Source of the DNA: an uncultured Alistipes sp.
GTDB lineage: Bacteria > Bacteroidota > Bacteroidia > Bacteroidales > Rikenellaceae
NCBI GenBank assembly: GCA_949840605.1
Contig: CATKXN010000045.1
Coordinates: forward strand, 1-18,828
DNA: 18,828 bases
Reading direction: 5' to 3'
Made by a program: the position numbers and the translations under genes. The notes under the pieces were generated by a model, which saw nothing but the letters and a program-made list of their open reading frames with translations, did not search any database and was not told the origin of the DNA. Below are positions 1 to 7,935 of the stretch, piece by piece. Numbering within the stretch: position 1 is the first letter of the stretch; each line of letters begins with the position of its first letter.

Positions 1-303
1 GTCAACAACGATTTCGGAGGCCCCTACTGGGACACGAAGAACGCCACGGCACAGCGTTCCTACGCCAATTCGCCGCACAAGTTCGTCACGAAGTGGGACA
101 CTCCGATCCTGATCTTCACCGGCGAGCGGGATTTCCGCATCCCCTATACGCAGTCGCTCGAAGCCTTCACGGCGGCCCGCGTGCGGGGCATCCCGGCGCG
201 GCTCGTAGAGTTCGAGAACGAGGCGCACCAGGTCTTCAAGCCCCAGAACTCGCTCGTCTGGAACCGCGAATTCTTCGGCTGGCTCGACAAATACGTGAAA
301 TAA
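1..303 (+). CDS. S9 family peptidase (prolyl oligopeptidase/dipeptidyl peptidase type), C-terminal fragment
   Basis: This is the last 100 codons of a gene that begins before the window, read in frame 1 to a TAA stop. The fragment is the end of an alpha/beta-hydrolase catalytic domain of the prolyl oligopeptidase clan. GERDFRIPY (visible residues 41-49) contains the charge-relay Asp at D44, and ENEAHQVF (72-79) contains the catalytic His at H76. The serine nucleophile would lie upstream, outside the window. The closing stretch, with NREFFGWLDKYVK, is the usual C-terminal helix. Family members remove N-terminal dipeptides from peptides or cleave after proline, commonly in the periplasm of Bacteroidetes, but the subtype cannot be decided from this piece. 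A terminator about 25 bases downstream separates it from the surface-protein operon, so it is probably not co-transcribed with it. Confidence 0.88.
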   Translation, partial: VNNDFGGPYWDTKNATAQRSYANSPHKFVTKWDTPILIFTGERDFRIPYTQSLEAFTAARVRGIPARLVEFENEAHQVFKPQNSLVWNREFFGWLDKYVK

Positions 304-325
304 CCGATCCCTACTCCTGCGATCA

Positions 326-358
326 GGCCGTCCGACCAACCGGGCGGCCTTTTCTTTA
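326..358 (+). terminator. Rho-independent terminator after the S9 peptidase gene
   Basis: A 9-bp stem (326-334 with 341-349, one G-T pair) closes a 6-base loop and is followed at once by a T-rich run, TTTTCTTTAT. It lies 23 bases after the peptidase stop codon. The rest of the gap between 304 and 517 holds the promoter of the next operon and nothing else that I can recognise. Confidence 0.85.
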
Positions 359-457
359 TCCGTCACTTTCGGAGCCGATCCGGCCCCGACGCCGTCCGCA
401 AAATCTTTGAAAATTGGGGGATATTCGTGATGAAAAACCAAGCGTTCATTGAATTTA

Positions 458-489
458 TTTCCGGAAAACCGATCGCATACCTATTTTTG
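458..489 (+). promoter_or_regulatory. Bacteroidetes-type promoter of the seven-gene surface-protein operon
   Basis: TATTTTTG at 482-489 matches the Bacteroidetes -7 consensus TAnnTTTG exactly. TTTC at 458-461 is a one-mismatch candidate for the -33 TTTG element, with a 20-base spacer. Transcription would start near 496, leaving a leader of about 20 bases. AAAGGA at 504-509 could serve as the ribosome binding site for the ATG at 518. No operator or invertible repeat flanks the promoter. Confidence 0.6.
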
Positions 490-517
490 TATACATTTTG
501 ACTAAAGGATTCACTTT

Positions 518-2320
518 ATGCGACGAACTTGGACAACCTTGCTTGCGCTGCCTCTGGTTTTCGCCTCATGCTCCGACACGCCGTCAGCAGACACGAAACC
601 CGCAACAGGTACCATCGAAGTTACGATAGGCTCGGGCCCGAAAATCGACATTCAGGCCCATACGCAGACCCGTACCGAACTGAACGAAGACGGCGAATCG
701 ATCCGGTGGGCCGACAATGACCGGATCATGCTCTGGGCCGTCAATTCCCAGGCGCAGCAAACGATCGACCGACAGGTCTTCAAACTCTGGCACTACAACG
801 CGGAGTACAATACGGCCAAATTCACGGCCACCGTCCCGGAAATGCCCGAGGACACCTACACTTATTACGCCGTATCGCCCGCACCCTCCGAGACCGACGG
901 TCTGGAGGTCCGCTACCGGATTCCCGCCGAGCAGGACGGCACGTTCTGCGGCGATTTCGATATCCTGGTCGCGGCCCCGGTCGAAGGCCCCGCACTGCGG
1001 CAGGGCGACAACAGCGAGACGGTGAACTTCGAGTTCGAGCACAAAGTCCACGTGCTGAAGATCGGCATTCCGTCGAACAACCTCGGCGAAGACATCTCGA
1101 AAATCACGCTGACCTTCCCCGTACCCGTCGCAGGCATCCTGACGGTGAACGCCGCCGATCCCGCCGCCGCACCGCAGTTGACCGACGGCAGCAACATCCT
1201 GACGCTCAATTTCGACACTCCGAAGAAATCCGGCGACACGGTCTACGCCGTTATCGCGCCGGTGGAACTCACGCCGGAACAGACCGTGACGGTCACGGCC
1301 ACGGGCGCCACCCGCAAATCGCGGCCGAAGACGTTTGCCGGGAAGCATTTCGCCGAAGGTCACACCACCCCGATCGCTTTCAACATCCCGACTGTCGGTC
1401 CCACCACCCTGCGCATCAGCCTGCCCGACGCCGGCAAGAGCACCCTCGGTGAAAATATCACCTGTTTCACGCTGACAGCCGCCGAAGGCGTCGATCTGGG
1501 CGAAGGTTCCCATGTGCGCACCTTCCCGGTGGCGGCGGCCGGCGATTTCGATTTCGTGTTCGACGAATACCCCGCAGCCCTCGCGGGCCAGTCCGTCGCC
1601 GTCAGCTACGAGTCGGAGAACGCCCGGCTCAGCGGCGGTTCGTTCGACATCCCGGACGTACTGCTGGCCGGAGACACGAACAACATTGCAACCCTGCGTG
1701 TACCTTATCTTTACCAAGAAGACTTCTCAACCAGCATCAGCGCCCCGTTCGAAACCAACAGCAACTGGAAAAGCAGCAATTTCAGCGACACTTCTGCATC
1801 TTCATTGAGCAATCTGCCCTCCGGATGGACCGGGACATGTGTAGGCGGAATGCCCGGCATAGGAATCCGAGTAGCGAGCCATTGTATTCACGGACTATTT
1901 ACGGTTTATACCCGCTGTCCGGGACGTATCGACAGTTGTCCCATTAAGACAATTATACCCGGAAAAACTCCCAAGGTAATAGTATCCTACACCTATGGCG
2001 GCGACCGCTTCGAAGGTACGGGATCTGGCGGCAAAATTTTAGTATCGGCCGGATATACGACCGGGAACGATAACCCAATCAAAAGCGACCAAGCCATCGC
2101 CTCGATCAAGATTCCCGAAACTGCCATCGACATAGACGGTCCCCAAACAAACAACTCCGACTATACCTTAGGAAGCAAACACCCCATTTCTTATGAAATC
2201 GAACAATGCCCGCATGGAGTTCGTCTAAGTTGGCGGGTATATAACGATCGAAGCAGCACTGGTAACGGAACCTACTGGCTCTACCTCGACAATATCAAAG
2301 TATCCATCGCCAACGAATAA
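518..2320 (+). CDS. Fimbrillin-family (Mfa-like) surface lipoprotein with C-terminal jelly-roll-like domain
   Basis: This 600-residue predicted lipoprotein has a signal peptide ending in the lipobox FASC (lipidated C18), followed by Ser-Asp, a plausible surface-export signal. The N-terminal two thirds resemble the fimbrillin/Mfa-like family. A strand (GTIEVTIG, 31-38) is followed by a Thr-Arg site at 51-52 and the block SIRWADNDRIMLW (61-73), which is typical of these proteins. Family members are subunits or tips of type V fimbriae or related surface adhesins. From about residue 396 (LYQEDFS) the protein changes character. The last 205 residues are rich in Ser, Thr and Asn, carry five cysteines and end in LYLDNIKV, the closing strand seen in many jelly-roll binding domains. 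The DNA for this part (about 1705-2320) is clearly less GC-rich than the rest. The gene is first in its operon, with the next start 5 bases after its stop. The fimbrillin assignment is fairly secure; the C-terminal fold is inference. Confidence 0.75.
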   Translation: MRRTWTTLLALPLVFASCSDTPSADTKPATGTIEVTIGSGPKIDIQAHTQTRTELNEDGESIRWADNDRIMLWAVNSQAQQTIDRQVFKLWHYNAEYNTAKFTATVPEMPEDTYTYYAVSPAPSETDGLEVRYRIPAEQDGTFCGDFDILVAAPVEGPALRQGDNSETVNFEFEHKVHVLKIGIPSNNLGEDISKITLTFPVPVAGILTVNAADPAAAPQLTDGSNILTLNFDTPKKSGDTVYAVIAPVELTPEQTVTVTATGATRKSRPKTFAGKHFAEGHTTPIAFNIPTVGPTTLRISLPDAGKSTLGENITCFTLTAAEGVDLGEGSHVRTFPVAAAGDFDFVFDEYPAALAGQSVAVSYESENARLSGGSFDIPDVLLAGDTNNIATLRVPYLYQEDFSTSISAPFETNSNWKSSNFSDTSASSLSNLPSGWTGTCVGGMPGIGIRVASHCIHGLFTVYTRCPGRIDSCPIKTIIPGKTPKVIVSYTYGGDRFEGTGSGGKILVSAGYTTGNDNPIKSDQAIASIKIPETAIDIDGPQTNNSDYTLGSKHPISYEIEQCPHGVRLSWRVYNDRSSTGNGTYWLYLDNIKVSIANE

Positions 2321-2325
2321 CCGCC

Positions 2326-3132
2326 ATGAAAAGAGATCTTATCTTTGTCCTTGCATCGGCGGCCGTCGCAGTCGCGGGATGCAGCGAAACGAACGAAACG
2401 AACGCGGAGCGGGGTTGCGGCACGATCCGAATCGCCTGCCAAACCGACCTCTCGATCGACACCGGGGCGGAGGCCTCCCCGAAGGCCACCCGCAACGAAA
2501 TCACGGCTCCGGCCGGCAGTGAATTCACCCTGCGGATCACGGGCGCCGATTTCGACCGCTCGTGGGAAAGCGTCGCGGCATTCGAAGCCGAAGAAAACGT
2601 CTTCGTAGAAGGTCCCTACAAAATCGCCGTCGACTACGGCGACCCCGAGGCAGAAGGGGCCGGCAAACCCTATTTCTCCGGTTCGACCGACATCGACGTG
2701 GCGGCCCGCCGCGTCAACACCGCCCGGATTACGGCCCATGTCGCCAAATCGCAGACCTTCGTCCGGGTTACGGAGGCTTTTTCGAAATTCTACCACGACG
2801 CGGAATTCACCGTAACAACCGGTTCGGGCAACGAATTCACGTTCCGTCCCGACGCAAACGGAGACCCGGAGCGCATCTGGGTGAAAGCGGGCACGAAGCT
2901 CACGGTCAGGGGTACGGCCCGCGGCCAGAGCCAGGACGGCGAGAAGGAAGGGCCCCTCTACGCTTTCTCCGCCGAGACGCTCGACGTCACCGTGGCGGCC
3001 ACCTGCCACATCTTCACGTTCGATGCGTCGAACGCCGGCAGCGCCTCGCTGAACATCGTCCTCGGCGAAGGCGAAGGCGAAACACGGGTAATCCCCGTCG
3101 AACTGAACGAAGACGCCATCTCAAGCAAATAA
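2326..3132 (+). CDS. DUF4493-type lipoprotein, short form
   Basis: This 268-residue lipoprotein has the lipobox VAGC with lipidated C19, followed by Ser-Glu. A first strand (GTIRIACQ) is followed by a Thr-Arg site at 55-56. The body resembles a single DUF4493 domain. EGPYKIAVDYG occupies the position of the family's glycine-tyrosine strand, and SQTFVRVTEAFSKFY with the following strand matches the second sandwich. DUF4493 proteins are Bacteroidetes surface or periplasmic beta-sandwich lipoproteins, probably related to FimB/Mfa2-type fimbrial anchors; their biochemical role is unknown. There is no extra C-terminal module, unlike the next two genes, so this may be the minimal anchor or subunit of the set. 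It starts 5 bases after the upstream stop and ends 13 bases before the next start. No enzyme motif is visible. The family call rests on recognised sequence pattern only. Confidence 0.68.
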   Translation: MKRDLIFVLASAAVAVAGCSETNETNAERGCGTIRIACQTDLSIDTGAEASPKATRNEITAPAGSEFTLRITGADFDRSWESVAAFEAEENVFVEGPYKIAVDYGDPEAEGAGKPYFSGSTDIDVAARRVNTARITAHVAKSQTFVRVTEAFSKFYHDAEFTVTTGSGNEFTFRPDANGDPERIWVKAGTKLTVRGTARGQSQDGEKEGPLYAFSAETLDVTVAATCHIFTFDASNAGSASLNIVLGEGEGETRVIPVELNEDAISSK

Positions 3133-3145
3133 AAAACGACGAAAT

Positions 3146-4930
3146 ATGAAAACTTTTTCCATCATCCTGACAGCAGCCATCGCGGCGATCCTGTTCGCGG
3201 CAGGCTGCGTGAACGAGGAGCCAGCCTACAAAAAGGAACCCGGCACCACCCCTGCATCGGACGGCACAGGCTATCTGTCGATGGCCGGCATGACGATGCG
3301 CGTCATCTGCGACGACCGGACCGACACGCAGCCCGACGACACGTCGGGCGAAACGGTCAAACCCCAAACGCGCGCCGGAGAGGCCCAGCCCGACGTCGAC
3401 ACATTCATCGTCGAGATCTTCGACGCCAAGGGGGCATCGGTCTACAAGGACACGTATGCCAACCTGCAGGCCGAAACGGCAGCGAACGACGGCAGGATGG
3501 AACTTCCGGCAGGCAGCTACAAACTGAAGGTCCGTTCGGAAGAGCCGGGCTCGAAACTCGCCGACTGGGATCATCCGGTCTATTTCGCGACACGCGAATT
3601 TGCGATCGAGAAAAGCAAAGACACCCTCCTCGAAGAGATCGTCTGCACGCTGAACAATATCAAGGTGACGGTCGCCTGCTCGAAAGACCTCGCGGACCGG
3701 CTCACCGAGGCGACGATCTCCACAGTCTCGCTGGGCGAGACGTCGATGGTCTTTGCCAAGGATGAGACACGCGCGGCCTATTTCACCTCCCTCGCAGAGC
3801 TCAACACACTCAAATTCAACCTGTCGGGAGCTTTCGCCGACACGCCCGACACGCCCCTGCAATTCAACAAGGAGATCCCGAACGTCAAGGCCGGGCAGTG
3901 GCGCAAGATCACGCTCGTGATTACCTATGCCGACAAGGGCGGGATCAAGTTCGACATCGACGTCAAGAATTTCGTGCTTGACAAAGAGATTCGGATCGAC
4001 GGCACGGCGAACCTTTGGGAACCGGTCTTCGAAGAGGCGCCCGACCAGACGGCCCCGGCGATCGAATGGCCCGGTCACGACCTCAAGGAGCCGTTCCGGA
4101 TCACATCCTCGATGTTCGATGCCGACGGCAGCTGCACGGAGCCCTTCGCGCTGAACCTCATCGCTCCCAACGGCATCGAATCGTTCGTGCTGACCTTCTC
4201 GTCGACGAATCCCGCCTTCCTGGAGGCCCTTGCGCAGATTCAGATTCCCGCTTCGCTCGACCTCTGCGCCACCACGCAGGGCCCCGCCTATGCGATTCTT
4301 TCGGGCTTCGGGCTTCCGCTGGGCGACAAGCTCCGCGGCGCGACCTCCAAACGGTTCGACATCGCGGGACAGATTCCGATGCTTTACGCCGATCCCGGAT
4401 TCGAAGGCACCCACACCTTCGCCTGCACGCTGACCGACGCCAAGGGCCTCACGACCTCGGCGGAGCTCCGGCTCGAGATCAGCAAAAGCACGGCAGACGC
4501 CCCGGCTATCACCGGCAACGGATTCGAGATAAATGAGATACAAACGCCCTCGGCGTCCGACATGGTTATCGACATCACGGCTGAAGCCGGAATTCAGTCG
4601 ATCGATGTGACCATCGACTCGGACAAACTGACAGGCGATGTGCTCGGAGGACTGGGAATTCCCAGCCGATTCAACCTCTGCGACATCGAAGGATTCACCG
4701 ACGAAACGGGGCAATTCCACGACGCCGCAGACGTAGCCGCCGCAATTTCCGAACTCGGCTTCCCGGTCAACGACGAGGTCAAAAACCAAACCGCAATCCG
4801 GCTTACCATCTCCGGCGGATTCATCTCACTGCTGCCGACTGTGGCTCCGGGCAAAAACAATTTCGTGCTGACGGTAACGGACAACGCCGGTCTGTCTGCG
4901 ACCAAAACCCTGCAATTCTTCTCTGAATAG
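3146..4930 (+). CDS. DUF4493-type lipoprotein with two tandem Ig-like repeats
   Basis: This 594-residue lipoprotein has lipobox AAGC with lipidated C21 and acidic residues at 24-25. It begins with a first strand and a Thr-Arg site at 75-76. Residues about 80-300 form a DUF4493/FimB-like region: DTFIVEIFDAKG, the GSYKLKVRSEEPG strand, and CTLNNIKVTVACSKDL leading the second sandwich. Residues 303-450 and 452-594 are two diverged copies of one module. Both open with APAI, contain a GI(E/Q)S strand, have a (D/N)LC element and a GFGLP/LGFPV segment, and close with a (L/V)TD(A/N)(K/A)GL(T/S) strand typical of Ig or cadherin-like folds. The tandem copies probably extend the protein from the membrane or bind a partner. 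The start lies 13 bases after the preceding gene, and the next ATG follows the stop by 2 bases, so translation is likely coupled. No catalytic motif is seen. Confidence 0.68.
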   Translation: MKTFSIILTAAIAAILFAAGCVNEEPAYKKEPGTTPASDGTGYLSMAGMTMRVICDDRTDTQPDDTSGETVKPQTRAGEAQPDVDTFIVEIFDAKGASVYKDTYANLQAETAANDGRMELPAGSYKLKVRSEEPGSKLADWDHPVYFATREFAIEKSKDTLLEEIVCTLNNIKVTVACSKDLADRLTEATISTVSLGETSMVFAKDETRAAYFTSLAELNTLKFNLSGAFADTPDTPLQFNKEIPNVKAGQWRKITLVITYADKGGIKFDIDVKNFVLDKEIRIDGTANLWEPVFEEAPDQTAPAIEWPGHDLKEPFRITSSMFDADGSCTEPFALNLIAPNGIESFVLTFSSTNPAFLEALAQIQIPASLDLCATTQGPAYAILSGFGLPLGDKLRGATSKRFDIAGQIPMLYADPGFEGTHTFACTLTDAKGLTTSAELRLEISKSTADAPAITGNGFEINEIQTPSASDMVIDITAEAGIQSIDVTIDSDKLTGDVLGGLGIPSRFNLCDIEGFTDETGQFHDAADVAAAISELGFPVNDEVKNQTAIRLTISGGFISLLPTVAPGKNNFVLTVTDNAGLSATKTLQFFSE

Positions 4931-4932
4931 CC

Positions 4933-7098
4933 ATGAAACGGACATCAATCCATATCCTGCTGCTCTGCACGGCCCTGACCGCCGCATCCTGTTCCGGGGA
5001 GGCGACGGACGAAGGCGGCGCAGCGGGCACGGGTGTGGTCGAAATGAACATTTCGACCACCCGCGCCGAAGCCGACGCGGAGTATGACCCGAAGGACCAC
5101 CTGGTCGCACGCATCTACAATTCGCGCAACGAACTGATCCGCAAATACACCTCCGAAACTTTCGTAAAGCAGTTGGAACTCATCGCCGGGGAATACCGGA
5201 TCGCTGTCGAAGCCGGGGAGGCAGTCCCCGCCTCGTTCACCAAACGCTTCTACAAAGGCGAAGAGACCTTCGCCGTCAATCCCGGCCAAACCACCGAAGC
5301 CGAGGTGAAATGCCGCCGGCAGAACACCGCCGCCGAGGTGAAATTCGACGCCTCGGTGACCGGGGCTTTCGATCCGGGGTTCCGCTTCTGGATCGTCGCC
5401 GGCGACAGCTTCGACGCAGAAAAAGCCGAGCTGGAGGCTGTTCCGGCGTTGAAATACACCTCCGACGCCACGGGTTACTTCACCCTGCCCGAAGGGGTGA
5501 CGACCTTCGCCTGGCACTTCGAAGGCACCCACTCCGAGCGCGGGCAGATCGTCATGGAGGGCAAACAGGAGCAGATTCAGGCCGGAGGCAAATATGTCTT
5601 CACCTGTCTGTTCTCGAAGGACCTGCCGGGCTTCATCCAATGCGTCGTCATCCAGGTCGACACCTCGTCCGACGAGCAGGACGACACGATCGTCTTCAGC
5701 CCCGACCCCACCATCGAGGGCGACGGATTCGACATCACCCGGCCCCAGGGCTATATCCCCGGCGACAGCTGGACGAGAAGCTACAAACTCGCGGCCATGG
5801 CCCCCCTGAAAACCGCGGAACTCCGGTTCGGCGAACAGACCTACGACCTGATGAACAATTCCGCAGAGGGAATCGACGTCGTGCGGAACAACGACCTCAG
5901 CCTGACGGTCACCCTTTCCGAGGCGTTCCTCGCAGGGTGTCCCGCCGGCATCCATTCCGCCTCGTTCCACATCGCCGACACGAAGGATGCCGAAACCACC
6001 GTCGCCTCGGAGTTCCGCGTGCAGGGCATCCTGCCGGTCGGAAAGGAGGATTACGACCTCTGGACCAACACGGTGACGCTGCGGGCGCAGGTCGTCGATC
6101 CGAACGTTACGGCGGTCACTTTCGGACTGAAAAACGGAGAATCGTGGCTGGAAGCGGAGGGAACGGCCGACGCAAACGGCTGTTACACCGCCACCTACCG
6201 GCCCGGCTGGAACAAATCGGCGAACGCGGCCGGACTGACGGTCTACACGCCGGAACCCGGTAGCGGCATCTGGGCCGGCGGCAGCTACGAATTCCGCGCC
6301 GTGATCGGAGAAGTTCAGTCCGAAGGTACATTTACCGCTTCGGATGCCGCAGAACAGAGAATTCCCAACGGTGACATGGAAGACAGCAATCTTTCTTGTT
6401 TCACAATCAACAACGAAACGACAGATTTTTGGGGCAGCGGCAACAATATCACCAAAATAATCGTGACGATCAACCTATCGGACCTTTGCACGCAACAGGA
6501 TAAAAACGGGTCCAACTGTGCTCTGCTTAAATCGGCGGCCGCAGGAGCCGCAGGATTCAATATGCTGGCGGCAGGCAATCTTTTCTCAGGAACCTTTGTC
6601 AAACCCTCGACCCAAGGTACGGTCGGGTTCGGCAAACACCTTCCGTGGACAGCCCGGCCGAGAGCCATGCGGGTGAAATACCATGCGACCATTGGAGACG
6701 TGGATTATGTCAAATACAAGGATGACAGCGGGAACGATCCGATCGCAATAGGGCAGAAAGATAAAGCCCGCATCTTCGTAGCCATCGTTGACTGGGATGC
6801 TCCACACAATGTATCATCGGGGACAAGCGATCCCTCGGGCATGTGGGATCCCGAAACGGGTGTCGGTCTGAGCGACAAAGAGACGCTTATCGGCTACGGA
6901 TCGGAATGGATCACCGAATCGACATCCGGCGACGACTGGATAGATGTCGAACTGCCGATCTACTATTACGATCATGTTACCAAGCCGACAAAAGCCTACA
7001 ACGTGGTCATCTCCTGTTCGGCAAACGCCTATGGAGACTATATGAACGGTTGCAGCACCAACAAACTTTACGTCGACGATTTCGAATGGGTCTATTAA
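4933..7098 (+). CDS. DUF4493 lipoprotein with Ig-like and C-terminal PCMD domains
   Basis: This 721-residue lipoprotein (lipobox AASC, C20) has three parts. Residues about 34-300 are DUF4493: strand GVVEMNIS, a Thr-Arg site at 43-44, AGEYRIAVEAGE, and QNTAAEVKFDASV starting the second half. Residues about 375-474 form an Ig-like module beginning DLWTNTVTLRA. Residues 477-721, from IPNGDMED, form a putative carbohydrate metabolism (PCMD) domain, a jelly-roll-like family common in Bacteroidetes lipoproteins; its name does not prove enzyme activity. Hallmarks are FWGSGNN, ARPRAMRVKY, DKARIFVAIVDW, YGDYMNGC and the ending LYVDDFEWVY. The Ig-like and PCMD parts are clearly homologous to the last gene of the operon. 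The PCMD-coding DNA is less GC-rich than the rest of the gene. The likely role is glycan or ligand binding at the cell surface. The stop precedes the first barrel gene by 17 bases. Confidence 0.75.
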   Translation: MKRTSIHILLLCTALTAASCSGEATDEGGAAGTGVVEMNISTTRAEADAEYDPKDHLVARIYNSRNELIRKYTSETFVKQLELIAGEYRIAVEAGEAVPASFTKRFYKGEETFAVNPGQTTEAEVKCRRQNTAAEVKFDASVTGAFDPGFRFWIVAGDSFDAEKAELEAVPALKYTSDATGYFTLPEGVTTFAWHFEGTHSERGQIVMEGKQEQIQAGGKYVFTCLFSKDLPGFIQCVVIQVDTSSDEQDDTIVFSPDPTIEGDGFDITRPQGYIPGDSWTRSYKLAAMAPLKTAELRFGEQTYDLMNNSAEGIDVVRNNDLSLTVTLSEAFLAGCPAGIHSASFHIADTKDAETTVASEFRVQGILPVGKEDYDLWTNTVTLRAQVVDPNVTAVTFGLKNGESWLEAEGTADANGCYTATYRPGWNKSANAAGLTVYTPEPGSGIWAGGSYEFRAVIGEVQSEGTFTASDAAEQRIPNGDMEDSNLSCFTINNETTDFWGSGNNITKIIVTINLSDLCTQQDKNGSNCALLKSAAAGAAGFNMLAAGNLFSGTFVKPSTQGTVGFGKHLPWTARPRAMRVKYHATIGDVDYVKYKDDSGNDPIAIGQKDKARIFVAIVDWDAPHNVSSGTSDPSGMWDPETGVGLSDKETLIGYGSEWITESTSGDDWIDVELPIYYYDHVTKPTKAYNVVISCSANAYGDYMNGCSTNKLYVDDFEWVY

Positions 7099-7115
7099 CA
7101 AATAAACGCAATCCG

Positions 7116-7922
7116 ATGCGCAAACTATTTATCCGCCCGCTCGTCCTCGCGCTGTGCCTCTCGGCCGCAGCGCAGGGCCTGCGCGCACAGGGAACAGCCC
7201 CGGATACCGATACGGAAGGTCTGCAACCGAAGACAGTCAACGAAATGCGCCGCGAACGCGGACTCACCGACACCCACAACCTCTTCGTCCCCAAGGGACA
7301 ATGGGTCTTCGGCGGTACGGCCTCCTATTCGACCCATTCCAACGACAACTACAAGTTCCTGGTGGTCGAAGGCATCGACTCGAAAGGCTACACCTTCCGC
7401 GTCAGCCCCCTGATCGCCTATGCCGTGCGCGACAACATGGCCCTCGGAGGCCGTTTCATCTACTCGCGGACGCTGCTCAAACTGGACAACGCCGAACTCC
7501 ACTTCGGCGATTCGGAAACGGGTACGAACATCGTGGCCAAGGACTACTACGCGCTGCGCCAGACCTACTCGGCGGCGGCGATCTGGCGCCAGTACATCCC
7601 GCTGGGGCGCAACAAGCGTTTCGCGCTGTTCAACGAAATGTCGCTCTCGGCCGGCGGCACGCAGGCCCGCTTCGCCAACGACTCGCCCGTGAAAGGCACC
7701 TACGAGACAGGCTACACCCTCTCGCTGGGCATCTCGCCGGGCATCGTGGCCTTCGCGACCAACAATATGGCCGTCGAAGTGAACGTCGGCGTGATGGGCA
7801 TCACCTACAACCACGCCAAGCAGGTTCACAACCAGGTCACCGTGGGCAAACGCAACACGAGCATGATGAATTTCAAGGTCAACATCTTCTCGATCGGCCT
7901 CGGCATGGCCTTCTACCTCTAA
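7116..7922 (+). CDS. Outer-membrane beta-barrel protein (first of a tandem pair)
   Basis: This protein has 268 residues from the ATG at 7116, chosen because it opens directly into a signal peptide, MRKLFIRPLVLALCLSAAA, with a likely cleavage after LRA or LRAQ (residues 24-25) and no lipobox. The reading frame stays open upstream, but those codons overlap the PCMD gene and give no signal sequence. The mature part alternates hydrophobic and polar residues in strands separated by Asp/Asn-rich turns, as in outer-membrane barrels. Examples are WVFGGTASYSTHSND, VSPLIAYAVRDNMALGGRF and the closing FSIGLGMAFYL. The final hydrophobic strand ends at the C-terminus, as expected for barrel insertion. It is paralogous to the following gene. 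The setting suggests that it anchors or exports part of the surface complex; a porin or export role is inference only. Confidence 0.75.
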   Translation: MRKLFIRPLVLALCLSAAAQGLRAQGTAPDTDTEGLQPKTVNEMRRERGLTDTHNLFVPKGQWVFGGTASYSTHSNDNYKFLVVEGIDSKGYTFRVSPLIAYAVRDNMALGGRFIYSRTLLKLDNAELHFGDSETGTNIVAKDYYALRQTYSAAAIWRQYIPLGRNKRFALFNEMSLSAGGTQARFANDSPVKGTYETGYTLSLGISPGIVAFATNNMAVEVNVGVMGITYNHAKQVHNQVTVGKRNTSMMNFKVNIFSIGLGMAFYL

Positions 7923-7935
7923 ACCCGGCACAGAA

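Noticed and set aside
304..517. Possible small gene or invertible promoter ahead of the surface operon
   Set aside because: No open frame with a start and ribosome binding site, and no flanking inverted repeats of the kind that mark Bacteroidales phase-variable promoters.
3014..4789. Minus-strand open frame (591 codons) opposite the DUF4493 protein with two Ig-like repeats
   Set aside because: Same reasons: an antisense shadow of a gene with lipobox, domains and operon context. It also overlaps two plus-strand genes.
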